Shown here: positions 34,473 to 43,955 of the stretch, in pieces
Layout: the number at the start of each line of letters is the position of its first letter
Numbering within the stretch: the first letter of the stretch is position 1
Source: an uncultured Collinsella sp.
GTDB taxonomy: Bacteria; Actinomycetota; Coriobacteriia; Coriobacteriales; Coriobacteriaceae
NCBI GenBank assembly: GCA_900757505.1
Contig: CAAEOE010000057.1
Coordinates: forward strand, 1 to 55,909
DNA length: 55,909 nucleotides
Direction: 5' to 3'
The notes under the pieces: generated by a model
Told to the model about the DNA's origin: nothing
The model's input: the letters and a program-made list of their open reading frames with translations, nothing else
The model's database searches: none
Translations under genes and position numbers: made by a program

Positions 34473-37277
34473 CTATAGCGAAACGGATCCGTTTTTCTTG
34501 ATGCGGGCGAGTATGTTTTTGAGCTTGTTAAAGTCGAGCGGTTTGGACAGATGGGCGTTCATGCCGGCGTCGTGTGCCGCCTTGGCGTCCTCGGCAAAGG
34601 CATTGGCGGTGAGCGCGATGATGGGGATATCGGCTGCATCGACCTTCTCGCTCAGGCGAATCGCGCGGGTTGCCTCGTAACCGTCCATGTCCGGCATCAT
34701 AATGTCCATCAGGATCGCATCGAAGCTGCCGGCGGGATGAGACAGGTACAGATCGACGACTTCGTTGCCGTTGACGGCGCGGGTGACCACGACGCCCTCG
34801 GATTCTAGCAGCGTCTGGGCAATCTCGGCATTCAATTCGTTGTCTTCGGCGAGCAGCACGTTCATGTCGGCGAGCGAGCAGTCGAGCGCCCTCTCGACCG
34901 TATTCGCCCGCGCCCGGGGGTTCTTGTCGATATCGAGCGGAATTTCCACGTAGAACGTGGTGCCCACATGGAGTTCGCTGGTGACTTCGATGGTGCCGCC
35001 CATCAGTTCAATAAGCGACTTGACGATTGGCATGCCCATGCCGGTTCCTTGGAACTTGCTGCGCGCATCGTCACCTTCTTGGGCAAACGGCTCATAGATA
35101 TGCTTTAAAAACTCGGGAGCCATGCCAATGCCGGTATCCGAAACGCTAAAGCAAAAGAGCGCGCGCCCGTTATCGAGTGGCTTGGTCTGTGAACTAAAGG
35201 TGACGGAGCCGCCGTGCTTGTTGTACTTAATGCTGTTGTCTAACAGGTTGATCATGACCTGTCGGATATGGGTGGGACTGCCGATTACGTATGGCCCCGT
35301 GGCGTACGGCAGGCTATTGTCCTGCATTGTGATGCCGTTACTGGACGCGCGGAGCTTGCACAGCACCAGCGTATCGTCACAAAGCTCTTTGAGGTTAAAA
35401 GGCGCATGTTCCAGTGTTAGCTTGCGGTCTTCGATTTTTCCCATCTCGAGGATGTCGTTGATCAGCGAGAGCAGGTGATTGGCGGCAACGCGCGCCTTGG
35501 CACGGCTCTCGCGGGCGACTTGCATATCGCCCTCCTTCAATTCTTCAATTTCGATAAGGCCCAGGATACCGTTGAGCGGCGTACGGATGTCGTGGCTCAT
35601 GCGCGTGAGGAATGCCGTCTTAGCGGCGTTGGCGGCATCGGCTTTTTTGCGCTCGGTTCGAGCGCGCACGAGCGCCCAGATGAGCAGGACGATGCCGACC
35701 GACAACATACCGATGAGGGTAGCTGCAATGGCGGTGCGGTTGCGATAAAGGAATTGAAGCGTGTTGGATTCCTGGGCCGTGTACGACGTGGAGGAGAAAT
35801 TGCTTGCGGAGAGCGATTCTCCGGCATTGATGATGCCCTTGTTGATGATTCCCAGCAGTTCGGGCTTGCCGCGCGACATCAAGCACGCGAGGTCACAGGT
35901 GTCAGGGAGCTCGACCGTCTCGCAGTCCTCGAGATCATAACGGTCACCGATGGTTTTTACGCGTGAACTGGGAGCGACGATGCAGCGCGCCGTTCCCTTC
36001 CTGAGGGCGTCGAACGCTTCATCGTCGGATTGGTATTCGGTTACGGTCGCTGTGGGGAATAGACTTTCAAGTGCATTTCGGTTGACAAACGATGATTTGG
36101 TACAGGCGATGTTCTGAAGGTCTTTTTTCAGGTTACTGCCGGTGTGGATGGCGGTGAGGGACATGGTCCCCAACGATACCGACTGCACAACGCCTGATTG
36201 CTCGGCAAACCAGTAATCTCGGTATGCCGGCAGCGCAACGTCTATGCTTCCCTCTGACAGGGCCTTTGACATCATCTTGTAGCTATCAAAGGCGACGGTT
36301 TTGACCGTAATGCCAAATTTATCGTGTAGCGTCGTCGCAAGCGATGCGAGCGAACCTTCCATTTTGCCGTCTTCGTCTTCGTTGCAGTAGGGGAGTTTGC
36401 CCGTAATGTAGCCGAGCGTGATGGTGTTGTTGTTTGCTTTGAGCCAGGAACATTCGGGGCCGTTGAGCGATGATGAACCGCTGTTTTGGGCCGAGTAGTG
36501 AGATTTGACTTTGTCGTTATAGCGTGGGTTGACGCGGGCGATTGCTGTCATGGCGGCATTGATGTCGTCCATCAGGTCGGGGCGGCTTTTGGGGACGGCA
36601 AAGTAGTAGTCGCTCGACCCAATGTAGAACATGGGGGAGGCACTGGGCGACGAGGTCGTGTCGTTCATGATGACGGCATCGACCTCGTTGTTTGCGAGCG
36701 CGTCAAAGAGAACGGAGTTTCCGTCATACTCCCTGTATGTGCAGGCGATTCCTTCGTTGGTGAGCCACTGCTGGCCAACGAAGGTTTGCATAACGCCGGG
36801 GTTGCAGCCGATGGTAAGGCCTTGGAGCGCTTGGGGGTCACCCTTGGCCAGATCGTCGCGCTCGGGCCTGGCATAGATGTAGTAGCGCTCAGTGCCCTCG
36901 GGGTTCGAGGAAAAGAGCAGCTTTTGGGCGCGTTCCTCGGAGTAGGAGATGTTGGACATGAGGTCGATCTCGCCCGCCTCGAGCATGTCCATAAGCTCGG
37001 TGAAGGTGCCGGAGACGTATTCGTACCGCCAGCCGGGCGTGTAGTACGACAGGGTCTGGAGGTACTCGTAACCCCATCCCGAGAGACGCTCGCCGGGGGT
37101 GCCGTCCTGGAAGCCCTCGTTGTTGACGAGCCAACCAACGCGGACCGTTTTGACCTGCTGATCGGTATTGGCGGCATAGGCGGGGGCGGGCATGATGGTG
37201 CTCAGTACGGCGAGCACGGCAAGCGCGACGGCCAAGGTGCGATATATAACTGAACGAAGGACAGCGGGAGCTCTCAC
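34473..37277 (-). CDS. BvgS-like hybrid kinase with two binding-protein domains
   Basis: A 934-residue sensor kinase. A signal peptide (LAVALAVLAVLSTIMPAPAYA) is followed by two family-3 solute-binding domains (about 40-275 and 280-500), a membrane helix (about 515-540), and HisKA with His562 in TRMSHDIRTPLNG. A HATPase domain and a C-terminal receiver with Asp858 in ILMDIMMPDMDG follow. No Hpt or DNA-binding output is present. The start is a GTG at 37277 with AGGA 6 bases upstream; a TTG at 37283 is less good. The gene is convergent with the lipoprotein-kinase pair, and the kinase-receiver parts are plainly related. Confidence 0.9.
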   Translation of the reverse strand: MRAPAVLRSVIYRTLAVALAVLAVLSTIMPAPAYAANTDQQVKTVRVGWLVNNEGFQDGTPGERLSGWGYEYLQTLSYYTPGWRYEYVSGTFTELMDMLEAGEIDLMSNISYSEERAQKLLFSSNPEGTERYYIYARPERDDLAKGDPQALQGLTIGCNPGVMQTFVGQQWLTNEGIACTYREYDGNSVLFDALANNEVDAVIMNDTTSSPSASPMFYIGSSDYYFAVPKSRPDLMDDINAAMTAIARVNPRYNDKVKSHYSAQNSGSSSLNGPECSWLKANNNTITLGYITGKLPYCNEDEDGKMEGSLASLATTLHDKFGITVKTVAFDSYKMMSKALSEGSIDVALPAYRDYWFAEQSGVVQSVSLGTMSLTAIHTGSNLKKDLQNIACTKSSFVNRNALESLFPTATVTEYQSDDEAFDALRKGTARCIVAPSSRVKTIGDRYDLEDCETVELPDTCDLACLMSRGKPELLGIINKGIINAGESLSASNFSSTSYTAQESNTLQFLYRNRTAIAATLIGMLSVGIVLLIWALVRARTERKKADAANAAKTAFLTRMSHDIRTPLNGILGLIEIEELKEGDMQVARESRAKARVAANHLLSLINDILEMGKIEDRKLTLEHAPFNLKELCDDTLVLCKLRASSNGITMQDNSLPYATGPYVIGSPTHIRQVMINLLDNSIKYNKHGGSVTFSSQTKPLDNGRALFCFSVSDTGIGMAPEFLKHIYEPFAQEGDDARSKFQGTGMGMPIVKSLIELMGGTIEVTSELHVGTTFYVEIPLDIDKNPRARANTVERALDCSLADMNVLLAEDNELNAEIAQTLLESEGVVVTRAVNGNEVVDLYLSHPAGSFDAILMDIMMPDMDGYEATRAIRLSEKVDAADIPIIALTANAFAEDAKAAHDAGMNAHLSKPLDFNKLKNILARIKKNGSVSL

Positions 37278-37359
37278 ATGCAATCCTAACGAATCGAGAC
37301 ATTACCGCATAAGGATACCAGCTCAGCCTGCCCAGTCGGCAGCTGCACCGCTAAACGGT

Positions 37360-37432
37360 CCCGCCCGGCAGTTGGGGACAGTCCCAATCTGTCCGGCACA
37401 AAAGAAACGTCCCTAACTGTCGGTTGTGGGAC
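37360..37432. repeat. Partial palindromic repeat with GGGGACAGTCCC
   Basis: Near 37369-37430 the order CAGTTGGGGACAGTCCC, then ACGTCCCTAACTG recalls the other GGGGAC-type intergenic elements of this window in a degraded form. It lies in the divergent promoter region between the fused kinase gene and the channel gene. Confidence 0.45.
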
Positions 37433-37475
37433 AATACCGAGCGAACGAGATTGGGCGTCTGGGAAAGGGGTCGCG

Positions 37476-37901
37476 ATGAACAGGTTGAGGACGCTTGCCG
37501 ACGTACTACGACAGGCTGGCTTTGCACGCATCACGGGCCTGTTTCTTATCTTTTACCTGCTGTGCTCGACGGCTGTCTGGCTGTCCGAGCCTACGACCCT
37601 CACGTTTGGCGATGGTCTCTGGTTTAGCTTTGAGACGGTCTCGACCATCGGCTTTGGCGATATCCCGGCCGAAACGCCGGTCGCCCGCGCCATCACCGTC
37701 ATCCTGAGCGTCATCAGCATCTTCTACATCGCCATGCTCACGGGTGTGGCGGTGAACTACTGCAATACGCTCATTAAACTGCGTCAAAAGGACACCATGG
37801 CGCGCTTTATGGATGATCTTGAACATTTGGAAGAGCTCGATCGTGACGAGCTCGCTGACCTGTCGCGCCGCGTGCGCGAATATCGCCGACGCCAACGCTA
37901 G
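37476..37901 (+). CDS. Two-helix potassium channel family protein
   Basis: A 141-residue membrane protein with two helices (about 20-36 and 73-93) around a pore loop ETVSTIGFGDI. TIGFGD is a variant of the K+ selectivity filter TVGYGD. The C-terminus is a charged helix (ELDRDELADLSRRVREYRRR) on the inside. It should assemble as a tetramer. AAAGGGG precedes the ATG by 5 bases. The LOG-family gene follows 36 bases on, so they may be co-transcribed. There is no RCK regulatory domain. Confidence 0.85.
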   Translation: MNRLRTLADVLRQAGFARITGLFLIFYLLCSTAVWLSEPTTLTFGDGLWFSFETVSTIGFGDIPAETPVARAITVILSVISIFYIAMLTGVAVNYCNTLIKLRQKDTMARFMDDLEHLEELDRDELADLSRRVREYRRRQR

Positions 37902-37937
37902 AACGGGCGCCGTGCGTCACGACGAGGGGGACTGAAT

Positions 37938-38471
37938 ATGAATATCACCGTGTATCTGGGCGCCAGCGTCGGCAATGACCCAGCGTTTCTGCCTGCGGTG
38001 CAAGAGCTGGGCAACTGGATTGGCTCCAACGGCCACGCGCTGGTATACGGCGGGTCCAAGTCGGGGCTGATGGGCGCGCTCGCCGATAGCGTGCTCGATG
38101 CCGGCGGACACGTGACCGGCGTGGAGCCAAGCTTTTTTATCGAGGCGGAGTATCAGCACGATGGCATCGACGATCTTATCGTGACGAGCGACATGGCCGA
38201 GCGCAAGGCCAAGATGATCGAGCTCGGCGATGCATTCATCGCCTTTCCGGGCGGTACGGGCACGCTCGAGGAGATCGCCGAGGTCATGTCGGCCGTGTCG
38301 CTGGGGCATCTGAGCGCGCCGTGCATTCTGTATAACTTGGACGGTTACTACAACGATCTTAAGTCGCTGCTCGAGCACATGATTGATAAGGGCCTATCGA
38401 GCCCGCAGCGCCAGCAGGGCATCTACTTTGCCGATGACCTGCACGAGATTGCATCGATTGTCGGCGACTGA
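37938..38471 (+). CDS. LOG-family protein (TIGR00730, cytokinin riboside phosphoribohydrolase-like)
   Basis: A 177-residue Rossmann-like protein with the family motifs GGSKSGLMG and PGGTGTLEE, where Glu and the GGTGT loop form the nucleotide site. LOG proteins split nucleoside monophosphates such as AMP to a base and ribose 5-phosphate. GAGGGGG precedes the ATG. It has no plant-hormone context here; nucleotide salvage or purine clean-up is the safe reading. Confidence 0.88.
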   Translation: MNITVYLGASVGNDPAFLPAVQELGNWIGSNGHALVYGGSKSGLMGALADSVLDAGGHVTGVEPSFFIEAEYQHDGIDDLIVTSDMAERKAKMIELGDAFIAFPGGTGTLEEIAEVMSAVSLGHLSAPCILYNLDGYYNDLKSLLEHMIDKGLSSPQRQQGIYFADDLHEIASIVGD

Positions 38472-38613
38472 ACCTTAGGTCTGTCGCACATGCGGCGCCC
38501 AATGGCGCCGTTCGCGGCGTAGATGGTTGGCCCGCCCGCGCTGTGCTCGTCTTACAATAAATCGTAACTTTGTAAAACGTAGCTTTGTCGTTTTTGACCA
38601 ACGGGAGGTCCCG

Positions 38614-39903
38614 ATGGATAACCTGGCAAAACCCAAAAACCGTGCGCTGTTTTTAGTGAGCGTGGCTGTGACCGGTGCGTTTGCGGGCGCCGCGGTTTGG
38701 CTGTTCTTCTTTGCGATGGAGCATGGCATCGACTATCTATGGACCGAGATCCCGCATATGCTGGGCGTCGCTTCGCCCGAGCTCGCGAGCGGCCCGTTCG
38801 GTTTTCTGCCCTACCCGTTTTTCGTCTGCCTGCTGGGCGGTCTGCTAATCGGTCTGTACGAAAAGATGACGGGCACCAAGACTGATGACCTCAACCAGGT
38901 GATGGCCAAGGTAAAGCGCGACGGCCGCTACCCGTACGACAACCTGGGCAAGCTTTCGCTTGCGGCGTTGCTGCCGCTGCTGTTTGGCGGAAGCATTGGA
39001 CCGGAGGCCGGCCTGACCGGCGTCATCGCGGGTCTGTGCAGCTGGGTCGGCGACCGCATGCGTCGCTTTGGCGCCGAGTTTAGGGAGCTCACGCTGTTGG
39101 GCACCCAGGCCGCGCTGACGGCGCTCTTTACCGCGCCCGTCTTTGGCTTTGTGGCGCCGCTCGCCGGTAGCGCCGACGGCGACGAGGGCTCTGCGTCCGA
39201 CGAGATCACCATCAAGCTGCCCAAGGCGCAAAAGACCGTGGTCTACGGTATCGCGATCGCTGGCGGTTTGGGCACCTACCTGCTGCTTGGCCAGCTCATG
39301 GGCGGCGGCATGGGCATGCCCAGGTTCGAGGCCGCCGAGGTGGGCAACCTGGAGCTTGCTTGGCTCATTCCTCTTGCGCTGATCGGCACGGTCTGCGGCT
39401 GGCTGTACTTTGTCTCGGAGCACGCGAGTGAGGCATTGGCTCATGCCGTGGGGGAGCGCCCTGTCGTCAAGGCCATGCTGGCCGGTTTGGCGCTCGCCAT
39501 CTGCGGCACGGTCCTGCCCTACACCATGTTTGCCGGCGAGACACAAGCCGATGTGCTCATGGAAACCTACCTGACCATTCCCGCCGGCGTGCTTATCGCG
39601 ACCGGTCTTGTTAAGGCCATGCTGACGCCCGCCCTCATCAACATGGGCTGGCGCGGCGGCCACTTCTTCCCGGTTATCTTCTCGGGCGTGAGCCTGGGTT
39701 ACGGTCTTGCCATCCTTACGGGCGCCGATCCGGTCTTTTGCGTCGCCGTCTGTACCGCCTCGACGATGGGCGCCGTCATGCGTCAGCCGGTCATGGTCGT
39801 GGGCCTGCTGCTCATGTGCTTTCCACTCAAGGGTATCGTCTGCATGATCATCGCCGCCGTCATTGCGGCGGGCATTCCGCTGCCCAAGCCGCTGCGCAAG
39901 TAG
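38614..39903 (+). CDS. ClC-type chloride channel or transporter
   Basis: A 429-residue membrane protein with about ten helices. GGSIGPEAGLTGV carries the family GxxGPE-type gating glutamate, and GWRGGHFFPVIFSG matches the second ClC chloride-binding motif (GxFxP). The start at 38614 has GGGAGG upstream. There is no CBS domain, unlike larger ClC proteins. Whether it is a H+/Cl- exchanger or a channel cannot be told. It ends near a strong terminator shared with the methyltransferase gene. Confidence 0.87.
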   Translation: MDNLAKPKNRALFLVSVAVTGAFAGAAVWLFFFAMEHGIDYLWTEIPHMLGVASPELASGPFGFLPYPFFVCLLGGLLIGLYEKMTGTKTDDLNQVMAKVKRDGRYPYDNLGKLSLAALLPLLFGGSIGPEAGLTGVIAGLCSWVGDRMRRFGAEFRELTLLGTQAALTALFTAPVFGFVAPLAGSADGDEGSASDEITIKLPKAQKTVVYGIAIAGGLGTYLLLGQLMGGGMGMPRFEAAEVGNLELAWLIPLALIGTVCGWLYFVSEHASEALAHAVGERPVVKAMLAGLALAICGTVLPYTMFAGETQADVLMETYLTIPAGVLIATGLVKAMLTPALINMGWRGGHFFPVIFSGVSLGYGLAILTGADPVFCVAVCTASTMGAVMRQPVMVVGLLLMCFPLKGIVCMIIAAVIAAGIPLPKPLRK

Positions 39904-39995
39904 CACAGTAGCGTGCGGTCGATACGAGCGCCCCAAGCCCGGCGTAAGGATGTAACAGCTGTCTGTCTGCTTCAAAACTCATTAAGAAAGAAGCC

Positions 39996-40025
39996 GCGCG
40001 AGGCCGTTTGTTTACGGCCTCGCGC
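39996..40025. terminator. Bidirectional terminator hairpin
   Basis: GCGCGAGGCCGT (39996-40007) and ACGGCCTCGCGC (40014-40025) flank a TTGTTT loop. It lies between the convergent ClC and methyltransferase genes, with A-rich sequence (AAGAAAG) on its left serving as T-run for the minus strand. Confidence 0.8.
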
Positions 40026-40033
40026 GTTGCTGT

Positions 40034-40771
40034 TTAGAGCTTCCTCAGCACAATGGCGATGGTGTTGAGATATTCGAGCGCACCCGCTTCAACGGCAGGG
40101 CGGTCGCCCGCTGCGTACTCGTTGTCGCAAGCGAGCCAATCCGACCACACTTCTGCCGTGCAGAGCATGGGGCGCATCGAGATGATCTCAATGCCAGCGG
40201 TCGGCTCAATCATGGCACGCCACCAAGATATGTCGTGCATATAGTCGAGCTGCTCGGGCGTCCAGGATTTGAGCAGACAATCGGGCAGATTGTCGTGGCA
40301 ATCTTGGACCATGCCTGGGATGCTCAGGTAAAGCATGCCGCCTTGCTTTACGTAGGGGAGCAGGCGCTCGCCCAGATAGTGTGGATCACGGCCGTAGTAG
40401 TTGTACGAGTCGATACTCACAACCGCGTCAAAATAGTCATGCTCAAATGGTAGCCCCTGTGAGACATCCGCTTTAACCGGGTGAATCGTGTCGCGCGAGA
40501 TACCGAGCGAATCAAAGAACGCGCTGTTTTCCTGTGGGTCGCTCCACAGATCGACAGCGTACGTGTCCAACCCGTATTCGCGGGCGAGTAGGGCGCTGGT
40601 GATACCGGCGCCCGACCCAAGGTCGCAGACGCGGGCGTCTCGGGGGATTTCTGCATCGCGAAGAAGCTCTTCGCAGAGCTTGAGGGGGTTCGGACCCATA
40701 ATCTTAGAGCGCACGAGTGTCGTGTCGAAGCTGCTGGCTTTTGGGAAGAATTGAGATTCCTGGGTTTGCAT
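40034..40771 (-). CDS. Class I SAM-dependent methyltransferase
   Basis: A 245-residue protein with the SAM-binding motif I VCDLGSGAGITS (about 47-58), an acidic end of strand 2 (AVDLW), KADVSQG, and DAVVSIDSYNYYG as motif IV. The N-terminal MGPNPLKLCEELL and the small-molecule-type layout recall methyltransferases acting on small compounds. AGGAAAG precedes the ATG. It stands alone; the substrate is unknown. Confidence 0.85.
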   Translation of the reverse strand: MQTQESQFFPKASSFDTTLVRSKIMGPNPLKLCEELLRDAEIPRDARVCDLGSGAGITSALLAREYGLDTYAVDLWSDPQENSAFFDSLGISRDTIHPVKADVSQGLPFEHDYFDAVVSIDSYNYYGRDPHYLGERLLPYVKQGGMLYLSIPGMVQDCHDNLPDCLLKSWTPEQLDYMHDISWWRAMIEPTAGIEIISMRPMLCTAEVWSDWLACDNEYAAGDRPAVEAGALEYLNTIAIVLRKL

Positions 40772-41028
40772 TGTTCTTTCCTATCAGGTGCAAAAATGGC
40801 AGATGACGGAGGCGGAACGGCGCAACAAACTACGGCTGTTCGACGGCCGTTTTGCGTCTGTATGCGATTGACCGTTCCCTAAAGAACAATGACCAAAAAG
40901 ACATCCCCTTGGATGATTGAGATTGGGCCAAGGCCCGTGACGTCTCCATTGTAGAACGTAGCGCACGGGCCGGGGATATGCCATTTGTCACGGATTTGCG
41001 AACGTCTAGATTTCGCTCGGTATCGGCG

Positions 41029-41904
41029 CTATTTCCAAATCGCGAGCGCGGCGGTGCCCAGTACGATGAGGGCGAGACCGATGGCGCTGCGTCGGGAGAG
41101 TTTTTCGTTGAATGCCAGGCGCGCAAATAGTACCGATACGACAATCGATAGTTTGTCGATCTGCACCACGACGCTTACCTGGCCTGCGGCGATGGCATAG
41201 TAATAGAGCAGCCACGATGCTCCGGTCGCGATGCCCGATGTTGCGAGAAATGTGAGTTCGCGCCGGTCAACGTGCGCGACCTGCTCCAGTTTTCCCTTGG
41301 CTGCCACGATTGCCCATGCCATAACCAGTACCACGCAGGTGCGGATCGCCGTGGCCAGGTTTGACTCGACGCCTTCGATGCCGATCTTGGCGAGGACGGA
41401 GGTGAGCGCCGCGAACACGGCGGCGCCGAGGGCGTAAGCGAGCCAGGTCCGGTCTTGCTGCTGCTCGGGTCTGGCGGACTGCTTCTTATCGATCATTAAA
41501 AACGTGCCGCGGGTGACGATAGCGGTTCCCATGAGCTTAACCGCAAGGCTGCTCGTCTCACCAAAAAGCGCGATGGCGACCAGCGCGGCGAGCACGGTGC
41601 TCATCTTGTCGACCGGTACGACCGTATTGACGTCTCCGATGCTCAACGCCTTAAAGTAGCAGATCCACGAAGCACCGGTAGCGAGTCCCGAGAGGACGAG
41701 AAAGAGCCAGGATCTGGGTTCGATGCTGCCAATGGTTCCAATGGATCCAGAAATGCCCGCCATTGCCCAGGCGAAAACGAGCACCACGCAGGTGCGAATG
41801 GTCGTCGCGACATCGGAGTCGGTCTGCTTGATGCCGCATTTGGCCAAGATGGATGTGATGCCGGCAAAGAATGCTGACGCAAATGCTGCGACGACCCACG
41901 ACAC
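41029..41904 (-). CDS. EamA-family (DMT) transporter
   Basis: A 291-residue, ten-helix transporter made of two related halves, visible in the repeat of SxLAKxGI...ATxIRTCVVLVxAWA in each half (near 17-50 and 165-200). Such proteins export or import small metabolites. The start is a GTG at 41904 with AGGAGG 10 bases upstream. It is next to the large inverted repeat region. The substrate is unknown. Confidence 0.87.
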   Translation of the reverse strand: MSWVVAAFASAFFAGITSILAKCGIKQTDSDVATTIRTCVVLVFAWAMAGISGSIGTIGSIEPRSWLFLVLSGLATGASWICYFKALSIGDVNTVVPVDKMSTVLAALVAIALFGETSSLAVKLMGTAIVTRGTFLMIDKKQSARPEQQQDRTWLAYALGAAVFAALTSVLAKIGIEGVESNLATAIRTCVVLVMAWAIVAAKGKLEQVAHVDRRELTFLATSGIATGASWLLYYYAIAAGQVSVVVQIDKLSIVVSVLFARLAFNEKLSRRSAIGLALIVLGTAALAIWK

Positions 41905-42355
41905 GGGTGCGGTGCCTCCTTGGATAATGGGTTTATCCTGCGAGTTTTATGGACATGAGGATACCGCCCCACCATGAAGGTTTGATATGGCCGCGGAGAG
42001 GCGGGGTCATGTTCCGGGGAGCCATTTGGTTAAGGATCGAATTGAAGGTGAATGTTTTTCCGAGAAGTGAACGAGTAAATATGGACCCCTGGAGTATGCA
42101 CACTTTATTCGAATAAAACCGCAGGATTCCTAGGCAAAAACCGCAGGAACTAAGCCCATAAAAATGTCGATGATACGGGGTACTGATTTTACTCGTTCAC
42201 TTCTCGGAAAAACATTCACCTTCGATATGCCGTCGGCTTCTCTTTGGTTTCCAAGATCTAAACGGCATGCCGTGAAGGGTGGTAACGACGTTGTTGCTGC
42301 TTCGTCTTATCTAGTAAATGAGGTGGGGTGCCGCCCAAGTATTTTTAGCTGTCGA
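41905..42355. other. Intergenic stretch with MITE-like element
   Basis: No gene is supported here. The main content is the 36-base inverted repeat (next entry). Right of it GATATGCCGTCGG and AACGGCATGCCG form a weaker, broken palindrome at about 42224-42273. The stretch is less GC-rich than the genes around it. Confidence 0.6.
42044..42223. repeat. Element with 36-base perfect terminal inverted repeats
   Basis: The 36 bases at 42044-42079 (from GAAGGTGAATG to CGAGTAAA) recur as a perfect complement at 42188-42223. Next inside, both ends still share ACCCC a few bases on. The 108-base core has a direct repeat AAACCGCAGGA (42116-42126, 42138-42149 region). The perfect match over such a length in intergenic DNA suggests a recent or selected unit. 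It may be a MITE, a transposase-cut palindrome or a long RNA hairpin. Confidence 0.85.
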
Positions 42356-43054
42356 TTACAGGTCGCGCGCTCGATAGACCCTGGTGCTGATGGCGCAGCT
42401 CAGTGCAAATAGTACGAGGGCCAGGACGGCAATTCCTGCGCACAGGCAGCCGAGGACGGCGGGATCGGGATTTGCCCCGGCAATCGACATGAGCCAGTTG
42501 CTGATGGGGTTGGAGGAGCTCAGCGTGGCCATGGCAAGGCATCCGAGCAAGGCAAACAGACCAACGGACAGGCGCAGCGCCTCCATGTGTCCAAAACGAA
42601 AGAACAGCGGCTGCGCCAAAAACACCATCATGAGGGAGATGAGCATCGAGGCTGCCGAGGCAATTGCGATCTCAAAGACGGCCTGTCCCGTCGGGGGGAT
42701 GCCTGCATTATTGAAGAGTGGGATGGTGACGATGTTCAACAGTGCAGCCGCACATGCCATGATGGCCGAGGAGGCAACGATACACAGGTAACGTGCGCAG
42801 ATGATGTCTTTGCGCGAGATGGGCAGCGTTGCCCGATAGCGCTCCCATCCGTTTTGATTGTCGAAGCCGGCCAGCGAGCTCATGACCATGATGGGCGACA
42901 TGGCGCTGACCGCGCAGGCGCCGGCACTCATGCCGGAATCTCCATCCGATGCGTTGGCGAGAGTCAGCACGACGAAGATGAACAAGCCGACGCCCGCAAT
43001 GCTCGGGACAAGCGTGCGAACGATGGCGAGCTCGGACATAAAGGCGCGTTTCAT
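42356..43054 (-). CDS. ABC-2 type permease
   Basis: A 232-residue membrane protein with about six helices, of the ABC2 membrane group seen next to YtrB-like ATPases. DNQNGWERYRATLPISRKDIICARY is the cytoplasmic loop typical of these permeases. It overlaps the ATPase gene stop by four bases (ATGA). It forms the export channel with the ATPase encoded just before it, and the GntR-type regulator is first in the operon. Confidence 0.87.
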   Translation of the reverse strand: MKRAFMSELAIVRTLVPSIAGVGLFIFVVLTLANASDGDSGMSAGACAVSAMSPIMVMSSLAGFDNQNGWERYRATLPISRKDIICARYLCIVASSAIMACAAALLNIVTIPLFNNAGIPPTGQAVFEIAIASAASMLISLMMVFLAQPLFFRFGHMEALRLSVGLFALLGCLAMATLSSSNPISNWLMSIAGANPDPAVLGCLCAGIAVLALVLFALSCAISTRVYRARDL

Positions 43055-43932
43055 TTCGAAGCCCCTTTCAGCGTGAGGCGAAGATAGTCATCAATGGTTG
43101 CCCGATCGCAGGGAATCTCGGGGAAAGCCTCGAGCGTATCGCGGCGGTTGGGCACGAGAACGTCCACGCTGTAGGCGTGGCGGGCGGCGCGGGCGCCTTC
43201 GACGCAAACCATGAGGTCGGCGGCCTGTGCTTGCGTGCAGTGGGCGATGCCGGCGCGGTCGGTAATGTCCTCGCGTGGCAGGTCAAATACAATCGAACCG
43301 TTATCGATGCAGATGACGCGATCGGCGGCGCGATCGAGGTCGGACGTAATGTGGCTCGAGAGCAGTACGCTGCGCTGGCCGTCGGAAACAAAGGCGAGCA
43401 GCTCATCGAGCAGTTCCTCGCGCGCCATGGGATCGAGGCCCGCGGTGGCTTCGTCCAAAACGAGTAGCTTGGCATTGTGGCTGAGCGCACAGGCGAGCTG
43501 CAGCTTCATACCCATGCCGCGGGAGAGGTCTTTGACCTTGGCTTTGGGATCAAGGCCAAATCGGTCGATAAATCTGGCGAATGTTTCGCGACTCCATGTG
43601 GGGTACGCTGGGCCTACGAGCGTCTCGATCTGGCCCACCTTGAGCGTGGAGGGGAAAGGACACGTGTCCAGGACAAGACCGACGCGGGAGCGCAGGTGGC
43701 GCTGTGTCTCGCCGGGCGCGTCGGCGTCGCAGCGCTGCCCAAACAGGTGCACCTCGCCGGCATCGAGCTTTATGAGCCCGAGCGCGGCGCGAATGGTCGT
43801 TGTTTTGCCGGCACCGTTTGCGCCCACAAAGCCGACGATCTGGCCGGGCTCCACGGCGAGTGTGACATCGCGTAGCGAAAAGCGGTCGCTTACGCGGCGT
43901 GAGACGCCTTTGAGTTCTAGCAAGTTTTGCAT
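43051..43932 (-). CDS. ABC transporter ATPase
   Basis: A 293-residue ATPase with Walker A GANGAGKTT (about 34-42), a signature LSRGMGMK (a form of LSGGQ), and Walker B LLVLDEATAGLDP, followed by the H-loop LLSSHITSD. The C-terminal part (about 215-293) is a family extension. The start at 43932 has AAAGG 7 bases upstream; a longer frame upstream overlaps the regulator gene and is rejected. It is coupled to the permease gene. This set resembles YtrABC-type exporters that respond to cell wall stress. Confidence 0.9.
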   Translation of the reverse strand: MQNLLELKGVSRRVSDRFSLRDVTLAVEPGQIVGFVGANGAGKTTTIRAALGLIKLDAGEVHLFGQRCDADAPGETQRHLRSRVGLVLDTCPFPSTLKVGQIETLVGPAYPTWSRETFARFIDRFGLDPKAKVKDLSRGMGMKLQLACALSHNAKLLVLDEATAGLDPMAREELLDELLAFVSDGQRSVLLSSHITSDLDRAADRVICIDNGSIVFDLPREDITDRAGIAHCTQAQAADLMVCVEGARAARHAYSVDVLVPNRRDTLEAFPEIPCDRATIDDYLRLTLKGASK

Positions 43933-43955
43933 GGTATAGCCTTTCTTGCAGATGG

